Shown: positions 24,073 through 37,523 of the stretch, one piece after another
Layout: the number at the start of each line of letters is the position of its first letter
Numbering within the stretch: the stretch's first letter is position 1
DNA from: Andeanibacterium fulvum
GTDB lineage: Bacteria > Pseudomonadota > Alphaproteobacteria > Sphingomonadales > Sphingomonadaceae
NCBI RefSeq assembly: GCF_037154085.1
Contig: NZ_JBANRM010000002.1
Span: 62,001-126,000 of the forward strand
Direction of reading: 5' to 3'
Length of the DNA: 64,000 nt
Translations under genes and position numbers: made by a program
The notes under the pieces: generated by a model
Databases searched by the model: none
What the model saw: only the letters and a program-made list of their open reading frames with translations
Told to the model about the DNA's origin: nothing

Positions 24073-25626
24073 GTGGCAGCGAATCAGCCCAAGCCTTCCA
24101 TCAGCGCCCATCGCCTGTTTCCGGCGGTGGTAGCGCTATGGTTCGCGACGCTTTTCGGCCTGGGCCTGCTGGTGCTGCCCGCCAGCGCGCTCGAACGGAT
24201 CGTGGGGGCGAGCGGGATCAGCGCGGTGCTTCCCTCCGCCGCGCCGCCGCTGGGCTTCACTGCACGCCTTATCCTTTCGCTGACCGCCACCATCTTGGGC
24301 GGTCTGGCAGGCTATCTCGCCGCGCGCCTGCTCGCGCCGCGACGCCCGCGCGAAGAGCGGGAGCCCCGCGTGAAAGTGCCGCCGATGCAGCGCAAGCGGA
24401 TGGCGCAGGAGACCGGCCGCCGCCCGCTTTCCGCGATGGAGGACCTCGGCCCGCCGATCATCGCCCCCATGCCCTCTCCCGAGGATGTCGCGCCCGAAGA
24501 ATTCCTGCCCCAGGAAATCGTGGAAGTGGAGGTAGCGGAAGCACCCGCTCCGGCAGAATACCGGCCGATACCGCCCTTCGACTACGATGTGCGCGCGGTG
24601 CCGACCGAACCAGATGCGAATGATTCGCCGCCGGAATACGAAGTCGAGCCCGAGGCGGAACCCGCGCCCTTCGAGGAGCCGGCACTCGAATCGGTGCTCT
24701 CTCCCGAACCGGAGCCTGCAATCGAAGCGGAAGCGGAAGCAGAACCCGAGCCGGAACCCGAACCGGAACACCTGCTGCATCAGGCCGTGCCGAAGCGCGC
24801 CGTCCTGCCTTCCGATCCCGATGCCGATCTGGAGCGGATGGGAACCGTGCAGCTTGCCGAACGCCTGGCGCTGGCCATGCAGCGCCATCCCGGCCGCCCG
24901 CAAAGCACGCCGCCTGCCTTCCTTGGCGAGCTGGCCCGTCAGCTGGCGGAGCCCGCGCCCGCGGCCATCCCCGCCGCTCCGGCTGCAGCCGCCCGGCCTG
25001 CTGGCGCCATTCCGACCGCCAAACAGGCTTTCGCACAACCCGAATCGCATGCCGCAGTCGAACCTTTGGCCGCGGCCGAGCGAATCCTGGGCCGCGCATC
25101 GGTGGCAAAGGCGCAGGAGCCGGATGTCGATCCCGCCATCCCGCCAATGCCCGCCCCCGCGCTGGAGGCATTTGGCGAGGAGGAATATGAATATGAGGAA
25201 GCCTCCTTCTCCTCCACCGCTCTCCCGCTTGCAGGACTGAGCCCTGCCGAAGGGCCGATCGAAGACGAAGCGATCGAGGAAGAGGAAGACTGGGATTCGG
25301 GCGAACAGCCGGAGCGATACAGTTCCCTGCTCGCCATGCGCCAGCCGCTGCGCGAAGCTGTGCCGGCGGACGACGAGTTCTTCGACGAGGAGGACGAGTA
25401 CGAGGAGGACGACTTCGTCCCCGGGGCATTCGCCGAACCGCAACTGCCTGAAATGCCTGCCCCGATGGTGCGTGCGCCGTCAGGAGAGGTGCGTCCCTTC
25501 GATGCCCCCGCTGAAGACGCCGCTCCGCGTGTCCATCCCAATCGGGCGGAGACCGAGCGGGTGCTGCGTTCCGCCCTCGAATCGATCCAGCGCCTGAACG
25601 CCAGCCGCATGAGCGGCGCGGCCTGA
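24073..25626 (+). CDS. Acidic, proline-rich membrane protein of unknown function
   Basis: About 517 residues. Two hydrophobic helices lie near the N-terminus (PAVVALWFATLFGLGLLVL and RLILSLTATILGGLAGYLAA), then a basic short stretch. A long low-complexity tail rich in Glu, Pro and Ala follows, with PEPEPEP-type repeats around residue 220-240 and acidic blocks (EEDEYEEDD) near the C-terminus. Not recognised; the tail looks disordered and cytoplasmic. The start is uncertain: GTG at 24073 or at 24049. It follows the glycosyltransferase by 60 bp, so co-transcription is possible. It could organise a glycosylation complex, but this is inference. Confidence 0.72.
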   Translation: MAANQPKPSISAHRLFPAVVALWFATLFGLGLLVLPASALERIVGASGISAVLPSAAPPLGFTARLILSLTATILGGLAGYLAARLLAPRRPREEREPRVKVPPMQRKRMAQETGRRPLSAMEDLGPPIIAPMPSPEDVAPEEFLPQEIVEVEVAEAPAPAEYRPIPPFDYDVRAVPTEPDANDSPPEYEVEPEAEPAPFEEPALESVLSPEPEPAIEAEAEAEPEPEPEPEHLLHQAVPKRAVLPSDPDADLERMGTVQLAERLALAMQRHPGRPQSTPPAFLGELARQLAEPAPAAIPAAPAAAARPAGAIPTAKQAFAQPESHAAVEPLAAAERILGRASVAKAQEPDVDPAIPPMPAPALEAFGEEEYEYEEASFSSTALPLAGLSPAEGPIEDEAIEEEEDWDSGEQPERYSSLLAMRQPLREAVPADDEFFDEEDEYEEDDFVPGAFAEPQLPEMPAPMVRAPSGEVRPFDAPAEDAAPRVHPNRAETERVLRSALESIQRLNASRMSGAA

Positions 25627-25885
25627 TTTTCCGAACCTGCCGAAGCGCGCTTAACCATTGATTCCATGCGGCTTGGCCGGTTCCGGCGCGCGCTGCACTT
25701 CGGCCACGCAAGGTAAAATTCGTCCCCTTGCCCCCCTGCCCTAGTTGCAAAAACAGTTTCCTGTCGCCATGGCGAAAACTCGCGACATTTTTGCTGCCCG
25801 GCGCGGCAGGGTGAGTCGTGCTTCATTGCCGGAAGCGCTGCGCTGAAGCGGCGTCCGTACGGCGCTAGACAGGAATGGGAATTTG

Positions 25886-30526
<4,641 letters not shown>

Positions 30527-30538
30527 GGGTTACGGAAT

Positions 30539-31975
30539 ATGGGCAAGGAAACCGGCTTTCTCGAAGTCGACCGCCAGGATCGCACTTATGACGATCCCAA
30601 GGAGCGGGTGAAGCACTATAAGGAATTCGTGATTCCGCATGCGGAGCCGGCCCTGCAGGAGCAGGCCAGCCGCTGCATGAATTGCGGCATTCCCTATTGT
30701 CACAATGGCTGTCCGGTGAACAACATCATCCCGGACTGGAACCATCTGGTCTATGAAGGGAACTGGGAAGGCGCGCTGGAGACTTTGCACTCCACCAACA
30801 ACTTCCCCGAATTCACCGGCCGCGTCTGCCCCGCCCCGTGCGAGGCAAGCTGCACGCTGAACCTCATCGACCAGCCAGTGACGATCAAGTCGATCGAATG
30901 CGCCATCGTCGATCGCGGATGGAAGGAAGGCTGGATCCAGCCGCAGGTCCCCGAACAGCGCACCGGCAAGACCGTGGCGGTGGTCGGCTCGGGCCCGGCG
31001 GGCATGGCCTGCGCCCAGCAGCTCGCGCGTGCTGGCCATTCGGTGACCCTGTTCGAAAAGAACGACCGGATGGGCGGGTTGCTGCGTTACGGCATCCCCG
31101 ACTTCAAGATGGAAAAGCACCTCATCAACCGGCGTCTGGTGCAGATGCAGGCCGAAGGGGTGACCTTCAAGACCTCCACCGAAGTGGGCGTCGACATCTC
31201 GTTCAAGAGCCTGAAGGAAAACTTCGACGCCATCGTGCTGTCGGGCGGCGCGGAAGATGCGCGCATGCTCAACATCCCCGGCTTCGAAATGTCCGGCGTG
31301 CGCCTGGCGATGGAATTCCTGACCCAGCAGAACAAGCGCGTCGCGGGCGATGAGGAAATCCGCGCCGCGCCGCGCGGCAGCCTGCTCGCCACCGGCAAGC
31401 ATGTCGTCGTGATCGGCGGCGGCGATACCGGCAGCGACTGCGTCGGCACCTCCAACCGCCAGGGCGCGGCTTCGGTCACCCAGATCGAGATCATGCCCGA
31501 ACCGCCGGTGAAGGAAAACAAGCTGCTGACCTGGCCCGACTGGCCGATGAAGCTGCGCACCTCCACCAGCCATGAGGAAGGCGTGGACCGTGACTGGGCC
31601 GTGCTGACCAAGGAAGTGGTGGGCGAAAACGGCGTGGTCACTGGCCTGAAGTGCGTCCGTGCGGACTGGTCGGAAGGCAAGCTGACGGAAGTGCCGGGCA
31701 GCGAGTTCGTCATCAAGGCCGACCTCATCCTGCTCGCCATGGGCTTCCTCGGCCCCAAGAAGGCCGGTCTGCTCGATCAGGCGGGCGTGAAGCTGACCGA
31801 TCGCGGCAATGTCGAGGCCGATACGGAAAGCTATCGCACCAGCGAGGACATGGTCTTCTCCTGCGGCGACATGCGCCGTGGGCAGAGCCTGGTCGTCTGG
31901 GCGATCCGCGAAGGCCGCCAGTGCGCCCGCGCGGTGGACGAAGCCCTGATGGGCGTCACCGAGCTGCCGCGCTGA
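30539..31975 (+). CDS. gltD: Glutamate synthase (NADPH) small subunit
   Basis: A 478-residue FAD/NADPH subunit with two 4Fe-4S cysteine clusters near the N-terminus: C46, C49, C54 and C58, then CPAPCEASC. FAD binding is at VVGSGPAGMACAQQLARAGH and NADPH binding at VVIGGGDTGSDCVGT. It passes electrons to GltB. It starts 12 nt after gltB, in the usual gltBD order. Confidence 0.96.
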   Translation: MGKETGFLEVDRQDRTYDDPKERVKHYKEFVIPHAEPALQEQASRCMNCGIPYCHNGCPVNNIIPDWNHLVYEGNWEGALETLHSTNNFPEFTGRVCPAPCEASCTLNLIDQPVTIKSIECAIVDRGWKEGWIQPQVPEQRTGKTVAVVGSGPAGMACAQQLARAGHSVTLFEKNDRMGGLLRYGIPDFKMEKHLINRRLVQMQAEGVTFKTSTEVGVDISFKSLKENFDAIVLSGGAEDARMLNIPGFEMSGVRLAMEFLTQQNKRVAGDEEIRAAPRGSLLATGKHVVVIGGGDTGSDCVGTSNRQGAASVTQIEIMPEPPVKENKLLTWPDWPMKLRTSTSHEEGVDRDWAVLTKEVVGENGVVTGLKCVRADWSEGKLTEVPGSEFVIKADLILLAMGFLGPKKAGLLDQAGVKLTDRGNVEADTESYRTSEDMVFSCGDMRRGQSLVVWAIREGRQCARAVDEALMGVTELPR

Positions 31976-32000
31976 TCCGGCGGCGATAGGGGGCCGACCC

Positions 32001-32927
32001 ATGCCCACCATCGCCACCATTACCATGAACCCGACGCTCGACGTCTCCTATGACGTCGAGCGCCTGGAACCCACGCGCAAGCTGCGCAGCCATGACGAGC
32101 ATTACGATCCGGGCGGCGGCGGAATAAACGTCGCCCGCGTCTTCGTGCGGCTGGGCGGCAATGCCGTGTGCCATTACCTTTCAGGCGGAGCGACCGGCGT
32201 GGCGCTGGACGGCTTGCTGGACCTGCACCAGCTCGTCCGCCGCCCCATAAGCATCGCGGGCGCCACGCGCGTTGCCTGCACGGTGCACGAGATGGCAAGC
32301 GGCAAGGAATTCCGCTTCGTGCCCGAAGGCCCCGAAGTGGCCGAGGAAGAATGGCGCGCCTGCCTCGATCAGCTGGCCACGGTGCCCTGCGACTATCTGG
32401 TCGCCAGCGGATCGCTGCCGCGCGGCGTGCCAGCGGATTTCTTCGCCATGGCCGCCGAAATCGCACGGGACCGGGGCTTCAAATTCGTGCTCGACAGTTC
32501 GGGCGAGGCTCTCAAGGCGGGGCTCAAGGGCGGCTCGGTCCATCTGGTGAAACCCAATGAAGACGAGCTGGAACAGCTCGCCGGACGCCCTCTCGACAAT
32601 CCGGACGAATATCGGGCTGCGGCCATGGCCCTTGTCGAACAGGGCCTTGCCGAGATCGTTGCGGTGACCCTGGGCGAGAAGGGCGGCCTGCTGGCCACGC
32701 GCGAGGGCGCACAGATCCTGCCCGCCATCAAGGTCGAGGCGAAGAGCGCGGTGGGCGCGGGCGACAGTTTTCTCGCCGCGATGGTCTATGCCCTCGCCAA
32801 TGGGCGCGACCCGGTGCAGGCCTTCCGCTATGGCATGGCGGCCGGCGGCGCGGCAGTGCTCACCCCGGGCACCGATCTGTGCCGGGTGGCGGATATAGAG
32901 CGGCTCTATGCCGCCGAGACCCGGTAG
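32001..32927 (+). CDS. 1-phosphofructokinase-family (PfkB) hexose kinase
   Basis: A 308-residue ribokinase/PfkB-family protein. The N-terminal PTLDVSYDVERL and GGGGINVARVFVRLGG match sugar-kinase motif 1. The C-terminal GAGDSFLAAMVYAL is the catalytic motif 2 with the anion hole and catalytic aspartate. It is related to 6-phosphofructokinase 2, tagatose-6-P kinase and 1-phosphofructokinase; the substrate is unresolved. It follows gltD by 25 bp and may be co-transcribed without an obvious functional link. Confidence 0.88.
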   Translation: MPTIATITMNPTLDVSYDVERLEPTRKLRSHDEHYDPGGGGINVARVFVRLGGNAVCHYLSGGATGVALDGLLDLHQLVRRPISIAGATRVACTVHEMASGKEFRFVPEGPEVAEEEWRACLDQLATVPCDYLVASGSLPRGVPADFFAMAAEIARDRGFKFVLDSSGEALKAGLKGGSVHLVKPNEDELEQLAGRPLDNPDEYRAAAMALVEQGLAEIVAVTLGEKGGLLATREGAQILPAIKVEAKSAVGAGDSFLAAMVYALANGRDPVQAFRYGMAAGGAAVLTPGTDLCRVADIERLYAAETR

Positions 32928-32953
32928 AAACCGGGCATGAGAGAGGACAGGCC

Positions 32954-33895
32954 ATGGAAGTCAAACCCCTTCACCCCGTGTTCGCGGCCGAGTTGACCGG
33001 CGCCGATCTTACCCGCGCCCCCGATGCCGCGCTGGTCGATCTGGTGGAGCAGGCCATGGCGCAATATGGCGTGCTGGCGATCCGTGACGCGGAAATCACT
33101 GACGAACAGCAGAAGGCCTTCAGCCGCGCCTTCGGCCCGCTCGAAATCCCCAGCCGCGCCAGAGATGCGGCGCCGCGCCCGCAGGGCCGCCGCGCGATCA
33201 CTCCCGGTATCTTCTATGCCGGCAATCTCGATCACAATGGCGAGATCGTTCCCTATGGCGACGATGCCGCGAAGCTCGCCAAGGGCGCGGAACGCTTCCA
33301 CACCGACAGTTCGTTCCACCTGATGCCCACCAAATGGTCGCTGCTGCACGGGGTCGAGACCCCGCCGCCCAGTGCCGGGGGCGATACATGGTTCACCGAT
33401 GCCCGCGCCGCCTATGACGATCTGCCGCAGGCGATGAAGGACCGGATCGAAGGCCTGATCGGCGTGCACGATTTCTGGGAAGGCCGCCGCCGCGCCGGGC
33501 TGCAGGGCGAAATTACGCCGCAGGAAAAGCGCATCATCCCCTTCCCCCCGGTGGAACATCCGCTGGTCCGCAGCGTGAATGGTTCGGGGCCCAATGGCCG
33601 CAAATGCCTGTACGTCGGCGGGCACTGCATCGGCATCAAGGGCTGGGGCGAGGCGGAAGGCCGCGAGTTGGTGGAAGAGCTTTACGCCCATGCCACGCAG
33701 GAAAAATACATCTACCGCCACCAGTGGCAGCGCTGGGATCTGGTGATCTGGGACAATCGCTGCACCATGCACGCGGCCACCCCGCTGCTGAGCGATGAAT
33801 ATCGCCGCGACATGCGCCGCACCACGATCAACGAAAGCGGCCCGGAAACCTCGGCACTGGAATGGATGATCGGACAGGGGCTGATCGCGGCCTGA
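32954..33895 (+). CDS. TauD/TfdA-family 2-oxoglutarate/Fe(II) dioxygenase
   Basis: A 313-residue non-heme iron dioxygenase. The iron-binding facial triad begins with H116-x-D118 in RFHTDSSFHL and ends with the distal histidine in NRCTMHAATPL, followed by the 2-oxoglutarate-binding arginines in RRDMRRTTI. Substrate unknown (taurine, 2,4-D or aryl/alkyl sulfonate types are possible). It is preceded by AGAGGA 8 nt before the ATG at 32954; the frame opens further into the pfkB gene but lacks homology. Similar enzymes occur at 35356-36294 and 36461-37417. Confidence 0.9.
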   Translation: MEVKPLHPVFAAELTGADLTRAPDAALVDLVEQAMAQYGVLAIRDAEITDEQQKAFSRAFGPLEIPSRARDAAPRPQGRRAITPGIFYAGNLDHNGEIVPYGDDAAKLAKGAERFHTDSSFHLMPTKWSLLHGVETPPPSAGGDTWFTDARAAYDDLPQAMKDRIEGLIGVHDFWEGRRRAGLQGEITPQEKRIIPFPPVEHPLVRSVNGSGPNGRKCLYVGGHCIGIKGWGEAEGRELVEELYAHATQEKYIYRHQWQRWDLVIWDNRCTMHAATPLLSDEYRRDMRRTTINESGPETSALEWMIGQGLIAA

Positions 33896-33913
33896 AGGCG
33901 GGCGGTCAGGCGC

Positions 33914-35269
33914 TTACACCAGCGCCTTCAACGCCTCGAACACTTCGCCGTCGATCGCCTGCCCCACTTCCGCCTGCATCACTTCCAGCGCTTCCTCGCG
34001 GCTCATGGCCGGGCGCTGGGGGCGGGGCGAGGTGAGCGCATCGTAGATGTCGCAGACAGTGATGATGCGCGTCTCGCGGGCGATGGCGGAATCTTCCAGG
34101 CCCAGCGGATAGCCGGTGCCGTCGAGCCGCTCGTGATGGGCGGCGGCCAATGCGGCCATATCCGAAAAGGCGCCGATGCGGCCGAGGATCGCCTTGGTCT
34201 GAACCGCATGGCCGCGCATGGTGCGCCATTCCGCCTCGCTCAGCCCGCCCTGCTTGTCGAGAATGGCGTTCGGCACGCCCAGCTTGCCGATATCGTGCAG
34301 CGCCGCGGCCCGGCGCAGGGGACGGCGGCGGGCAGTGATGACGCCCAGCCTTTGCGCCAGCCGGTCGGCCAGTTCGGCCACGCGCACGGAATGGCCGGCG
34401 GTATAGGGGCTCTTGGCGTCGATCACCTGGCCGAACACGGCCGCGATCCGGTCCAGCCCGTCCTCGTCCAGGTCTTCCTCCACCGCATCGGGCACCAGCG
34501 CCGCCAGCTTGCCCGCGAGCCAGGGGGAGCCGAGATCGGCCCAGATTTCCGCGCGCGCCGCAAGGCCGTGGAAGGCATCGACCAGACGCGGATCGAACCA
34601 GCTTCCCGCACGGGCCGCCACTTCGTCCATCGCTGCCTCAGGCCCGCCATGGATGTAGAACACGTCCGCGATCTGGGCGATCAGGGCAATGCGCGCATTG
34701 AGCGGAATATCCTCGCCATGCAGATGGCTGGGGCGACCGGAACCGTCCCAATGTTCGTCCAGATGATAGATGCCGCTGCAGATCGAGGGCGAGAAACCCA
34801 GCTGCGCCGCAAGGCTGGCGCCGCGCCCGGCGCGGGCATGGGCCATGTCCTGCGCGAAAGAATCCCCATGGCGCAGCACGCTGGCGATCACCCCGATGCG
34901 GCGGGAAAGAGGCGCGCCTTCCGCGCTCTTGCGCAGCAGGAAACCCAGATGGGCGGAAAGGCCGGCGGGCAGCGTCTTGGCGGCCTGCTTGAAGCGCAGA
35001 TCGTCCGCCCGGTAATGTTCCCAGATCCGCGCGGCATTGCTGGAGCAGCCCAGATCCTTGAGCAGCAGAGTGAAGAACAATTCCTCCATCGCCTGCCGGC
35101 CGAGGCCGAGTTCGGCGCCCAGCAGGCAGCCAAGGTAACAGGCGCGAGTGCTGTGCCCTTCGGGCTGGCCCTCGGCCAGATCCAGCGCATGGCCGAAGGC
35201 GCGGATCACCTCCGCAAGCGAAACGCCTGCATGGCTTCGGCTTCGCTGAAGGATATCCTCGTGCCGCAT
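33914..35269 (-). CDS. HD-GYP phosphodiesterase with a second, degenerate HD domain
   Basis: A 451-residue protein with two HD-like halves. In the C-terminal half (~residues 285-451) the signature motifs are intact: H290 area HSVRVAELADRL, HD at H325-D326 in AALHDIGKLG and HHERLDGTGYP at 378-388. This is the HD-GYP set that hydrolyses cyclic di-GMP. The N-terminal half has HSTRACYLG and KDLG (71-74) where HD is expected, so its metal site is probably lost, but HLDEHWDGSGRP (169-180) is kept. ATG at 35269 starts the homology region; the frame opens to 35803 without it. Converges with a TauD gene 18 bp away. Confidence 0.88.
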   Translation of the reverse strand: MRHEDILQRSRSHAGVSLAEVIRAFGHALDLAEGQPEGHSTRACYLGCLLGAELGLGRQAMEELFFTLLLKDLGCSSNAARIWEHYRADDLRFKQAAKTLPAGLSAHLGFLLRKSAEGAPLSRRIGVIASVLRHGDSFAQDMAHARAGRGASLAAQLGFSPSICSGIYHLDEHWDGSGRPSHLHGEDIPLNARIALIAQIADVFYIHGGPEAAMDEVAARAGSWFDPRLVDAFHGLAARAEIWADLGSPWLAGKLAALVPDAVEEDLDEDGLDRIAAVFGQVIDAKSPYTAGHSVRVAELADRLAQRLGVITARRRPLRRAAALHDIGKLGVPNAILDKQGGLSEAEWRTMRGHAVQTKAILGRIGAFSDMAALAAAHHERLDGTGYPLGLEDSAIARETRIITVCDIYDALTSPRPQRPAMSREEALEVMQAEVGQAIDGEVFEALKALV

Positions 35270-35355
35270 GGGGCGACAAGCTAAGCTACCGAGCCTTATC
35301 GCCTCACGGACGAGAGTGGTTAAGGTCGGGTTGCCACCGGGCCGCCCGGCAAAGC

Positions 35356-36294
35356 CTATTTCTTCAGCGGCGCCAGCCCCGCGATCCGGGCATCGGCCAT
35401 GCTGGCCTGGCTGAACATCGCCTGGACCGAGCCTTCGCCGGAGCCGGGCGCCTGCGGATCGCGAATGGTGGTGCGGCGCATATCCCGGCGGTGGAGGGAT
35501 TCGTCGAAATCGCCCGCGCGGTGATAGCTGCACAGATTGTCCCAGATCACCATGTCGCCGGGGCGATATTCGACCGGGAAGATATAATCCGGCTTCGTGG
35601 TCCAGGCATTGAGTTCGTCGATCAGGGCGCGGCCCTCGTCTCGGTCCATGCCGACAATGTCGCGCGCATGGGCCCCAAGGAACAAGGCCTTGCGGCCCGA
35701 TCCGGCATGGACATGCACCACCGGATGAGTGGAATGGGGGAAGCGGTCCACATCCTCTTCCGTATAGGGATAGCCGGCCTTGCGCCGCGACCAGAAGTAG
35801 CAATGGCGCGCTTCCAGCCCTTCCAGCCGGTCTTTCATCGCCTGCGGCAGATCGTCATAGGCACTGCGCGTGTCGGCAAACCAGGTCGGCCCGCCATGGG
35901 GCGCCTCGTGGCACAAAAGCAGCGACTGGGCGGCGCGTTCCTGCACGAAGGAACTGTCCGCATGCCACAGGCGATTGCCCCGATTGGTCAGGCGGCGATG
36001 CTCGTCGTCGATGATGTTCCCGTCCGCATCGAGGTTGGAGGCATCGAACAGTTCCGGAAAGGCAAAGCGCGGCTTGCCACGAGTCGCAGGGGCGAGAATC
36101 ACTTCGCCGAAGATGCGCGAGAAGGCGACATGGCTGGCATCGTCCAGCCCGGTGTCGCGCCAGACGGTGATGCCCCATCGGTTCTGGATGTCGATGATTT
36201 CGCGCCGGGTTTCCTCGTCCAGCGGACGGGAAATATCCACGCCCGACACTTCCGCGCCAAAGCGTTCCAGGATCGGTTTGACCGTGATCGACAT
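35356..36294 (-). CDS. TauD/TfdA-family dioxygenase, paralogue A
   Basis: A 312-residue Fe(II)/2-oxoglutarate dioxygenase closely related to the one at 36461-37417 (roughly two thirds identical by eye). H111-x-D113 in RLWHADSSF and H258 in NLCSYHRAG form the iron triad; RRDMRRTTIRDP holds the 2-oxoglutarate-binding arginine. It has the TfdA-like ITVWRDTGLDDASHVAFSRIFG pattern in parts. Substrate not decidable. It lies 166 bp downstream of its paralogue on the same strand. Confidence 0.91.
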   Translation of the reverse strand: MSITVKPILERFGAEVSGVDISRPLDEETRREIIDIQNRWGITVWRDTGLDDASHVAFSRIFGEVILAPATRGKPRFAFPELFDASNLDADGNIIDDEHRRLTNRGNRLWHADSSFVQERAAQSLLLCHEAPHGGPTWFADTRSAYDDLPQAMKDRLEGLEARHCYFWSRRKAGYPYTEEDVDRFPHSTHPVVHVHAGSGRKALFLGAHARDIVGMDRDEGRALIDELNAWTTKPDYIFPVEYRPGDMVIWDNLCSYHRAGDFDESLHRRDMRRTTIRDPQAPGSGEGSVQAMFSQASMADARIAGLAPLKK

Positions 36295-36404
36295 GCGGCG
36301 AATCCTTAGCCTGCTAATTATATGGTCAGGCCATTAAGCAATTCGCGTTGGGCAGGCAAGGCCCTGCCGGAAAAGAATCTGGAGGGGAGTTGCGGGAAAG
36401 GGGT

Positions 36405-36444
36405 GGTGCAGCCCGGCCGATGCTCTGGAAAGCCGGGCTGCACC
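36405..36444 (-). terminator. Perfect 13-bp hairpin after the TauD paralogue gene
   Basis: GGTGCAGCCCGGC (36405-36417) pairs fully with GCCGGGCTGCACC (36432-36444) around a 14-nt loop. On the minus strand it follows the 36461 stop and is followed by a pyrimidine-rich CACCCCTTTCCC, so it may separate the two dioxygenase transcripts. Confidence 0.6.
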
Positions 36445-36460
36445 GGGGGAGAGATCGCTA

Positions 36461-37417
36461 TCAGCTTGCCGCCAGAATCCGTTCCTTCGTCTTCTCGGCA
36501 GGAGAGAAGGGCGTATCGCCCGCGGCAGTGAACATCTTGGTGAAGTGGTCGATCGCGGCGGCAGGGGCCTGCGGATCGCGCACCGTGGTGCGGCGCATGT
36601 CGCGGCGATATTGGGTATCGTCATATTCGCCGCCGCGATGCAGCGTGCACAGATTGTCCCAGATGGTCATGTCGCCGGGCTTGTAATGGACGGCGAAGAC
36701 ATATTGCGGCTGCGTGCACCATTCGACCAGTTCGTCGATCAGCTTGCGGCCTTCCTCGCGATCCATGCCGAGAATGTCGCGAGTATGCGCCCCGACGAAC
36801 AGCGCCTTGCGGCCGGAACCGGCATGGACATGGACGACCGGATGCCTGGCCTGCGGCTTCGCGTCGATTTCCTCTTCCGTGTAAGGATAGCCCGCCCGGC
36901 GGCGGGACCAGAAATAGGAATGCGTGGCTTCGAGCCCTTCCAGCCGGTCCTTCATCGCCTGCGGCAGATCGTCATAGGCACTGCGCGTGTCTGCAAACCA
37001 GGTCGGCCCGCCATGGGGCGGCGCTTCATGGCACAAGAGCAGCGCCTGGGCGGAGCGGACTTCCATGAAGGAGGAATCCGAATGCCACAGCCGGTTGCCC
37101 TTGGCGCCCAGCCTTATGCTCTCGTTGCTGACGATATTGCCCTCGATATCGAGATTGGAGGCGTCGAACAATTCGGGCTCGCTCATCCGGCAGGGCTTGC
37201 CGGAATGGCGCGGGGCCAGTTCGACATGGCCGAAGATGCGCGAGAAGGCGACGTGAGTCGCGTCGGTCAGGCCGGTGTCGCGCCACACGGTGACGCCCCA
37301 TTTGTTCTGGATGTCGACGATTTCGCGTTGGGTCGCCCGGTCGAGCGGCCTGGTGATGTCCACGCCCGAAACTTCTGCCCCGAAACGCTCGGAGATCGGC
37401 TCTACCTTGATAGCCAT
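36461..37417 (-). CDS. TauD/TfdA-family dioxygenase, paralogue B
   Basis: A 318-residue 2-oxoglutarate/Fe(II) dioxygenase with H112-x-D114 in RLWHSDSSF, a distal His in NLCTLHRGG and RRDMRRTTVRDP. It is a tandem paralogue of the gene at 35356-36294, differing mainly at the C-terminus and around residues 70-110. A purine-rich AGAAGGATAGGTT precedes the ATG. The 106 bp upstream (37418-37523) probably hold its promoter. Confidence 0.91.
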   Translation of the reverse strand: MAIKVEPISERFGAEVSGVDITRPLDRATQREIVDIQNKWGVTVWRDTGLTDATHVAFSRIFGHVELAPRHSGKPCRMSEPELFDASNLDIEGNIVSNESIRLGAKGNRLWHSDSSFMEVRSAQALLLCHEAPPHGGPTWFADTRSAYDDLPQAMKDRLEGLEATHSYFWSRRRAGYPYTEEEIDAKPQARHPVVHVHAGSGRKALFVGAHTRDILGMDREEGRKLIDELVEWCTQPQYVFAVHYKPGDMTIWDNLCTLHRGGEYDDTQYRRDMRRTTVRDPQAPAAAIDHFTKMFTAAGDTPFSPAEKTKERILAAS

Positions 37418-37523
37418 AACCTATCCTTCTCCCCTTCTGATGGGGATTAAGATAGCGAGCTAATTATCGTCGGAAATTGATCGCGGACAAATTACACAGG
37501 TCACACGCACAAATTTGGCAAAG

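Noticed and set aside
35270..35803. N-terminal extension of the HD-GYP protein
   Set aside because: The extension is Arg/Pro-rich without homology and lies over the C-terminal part of the TauD paralogue A gene; the start at 35269 fits the domain.
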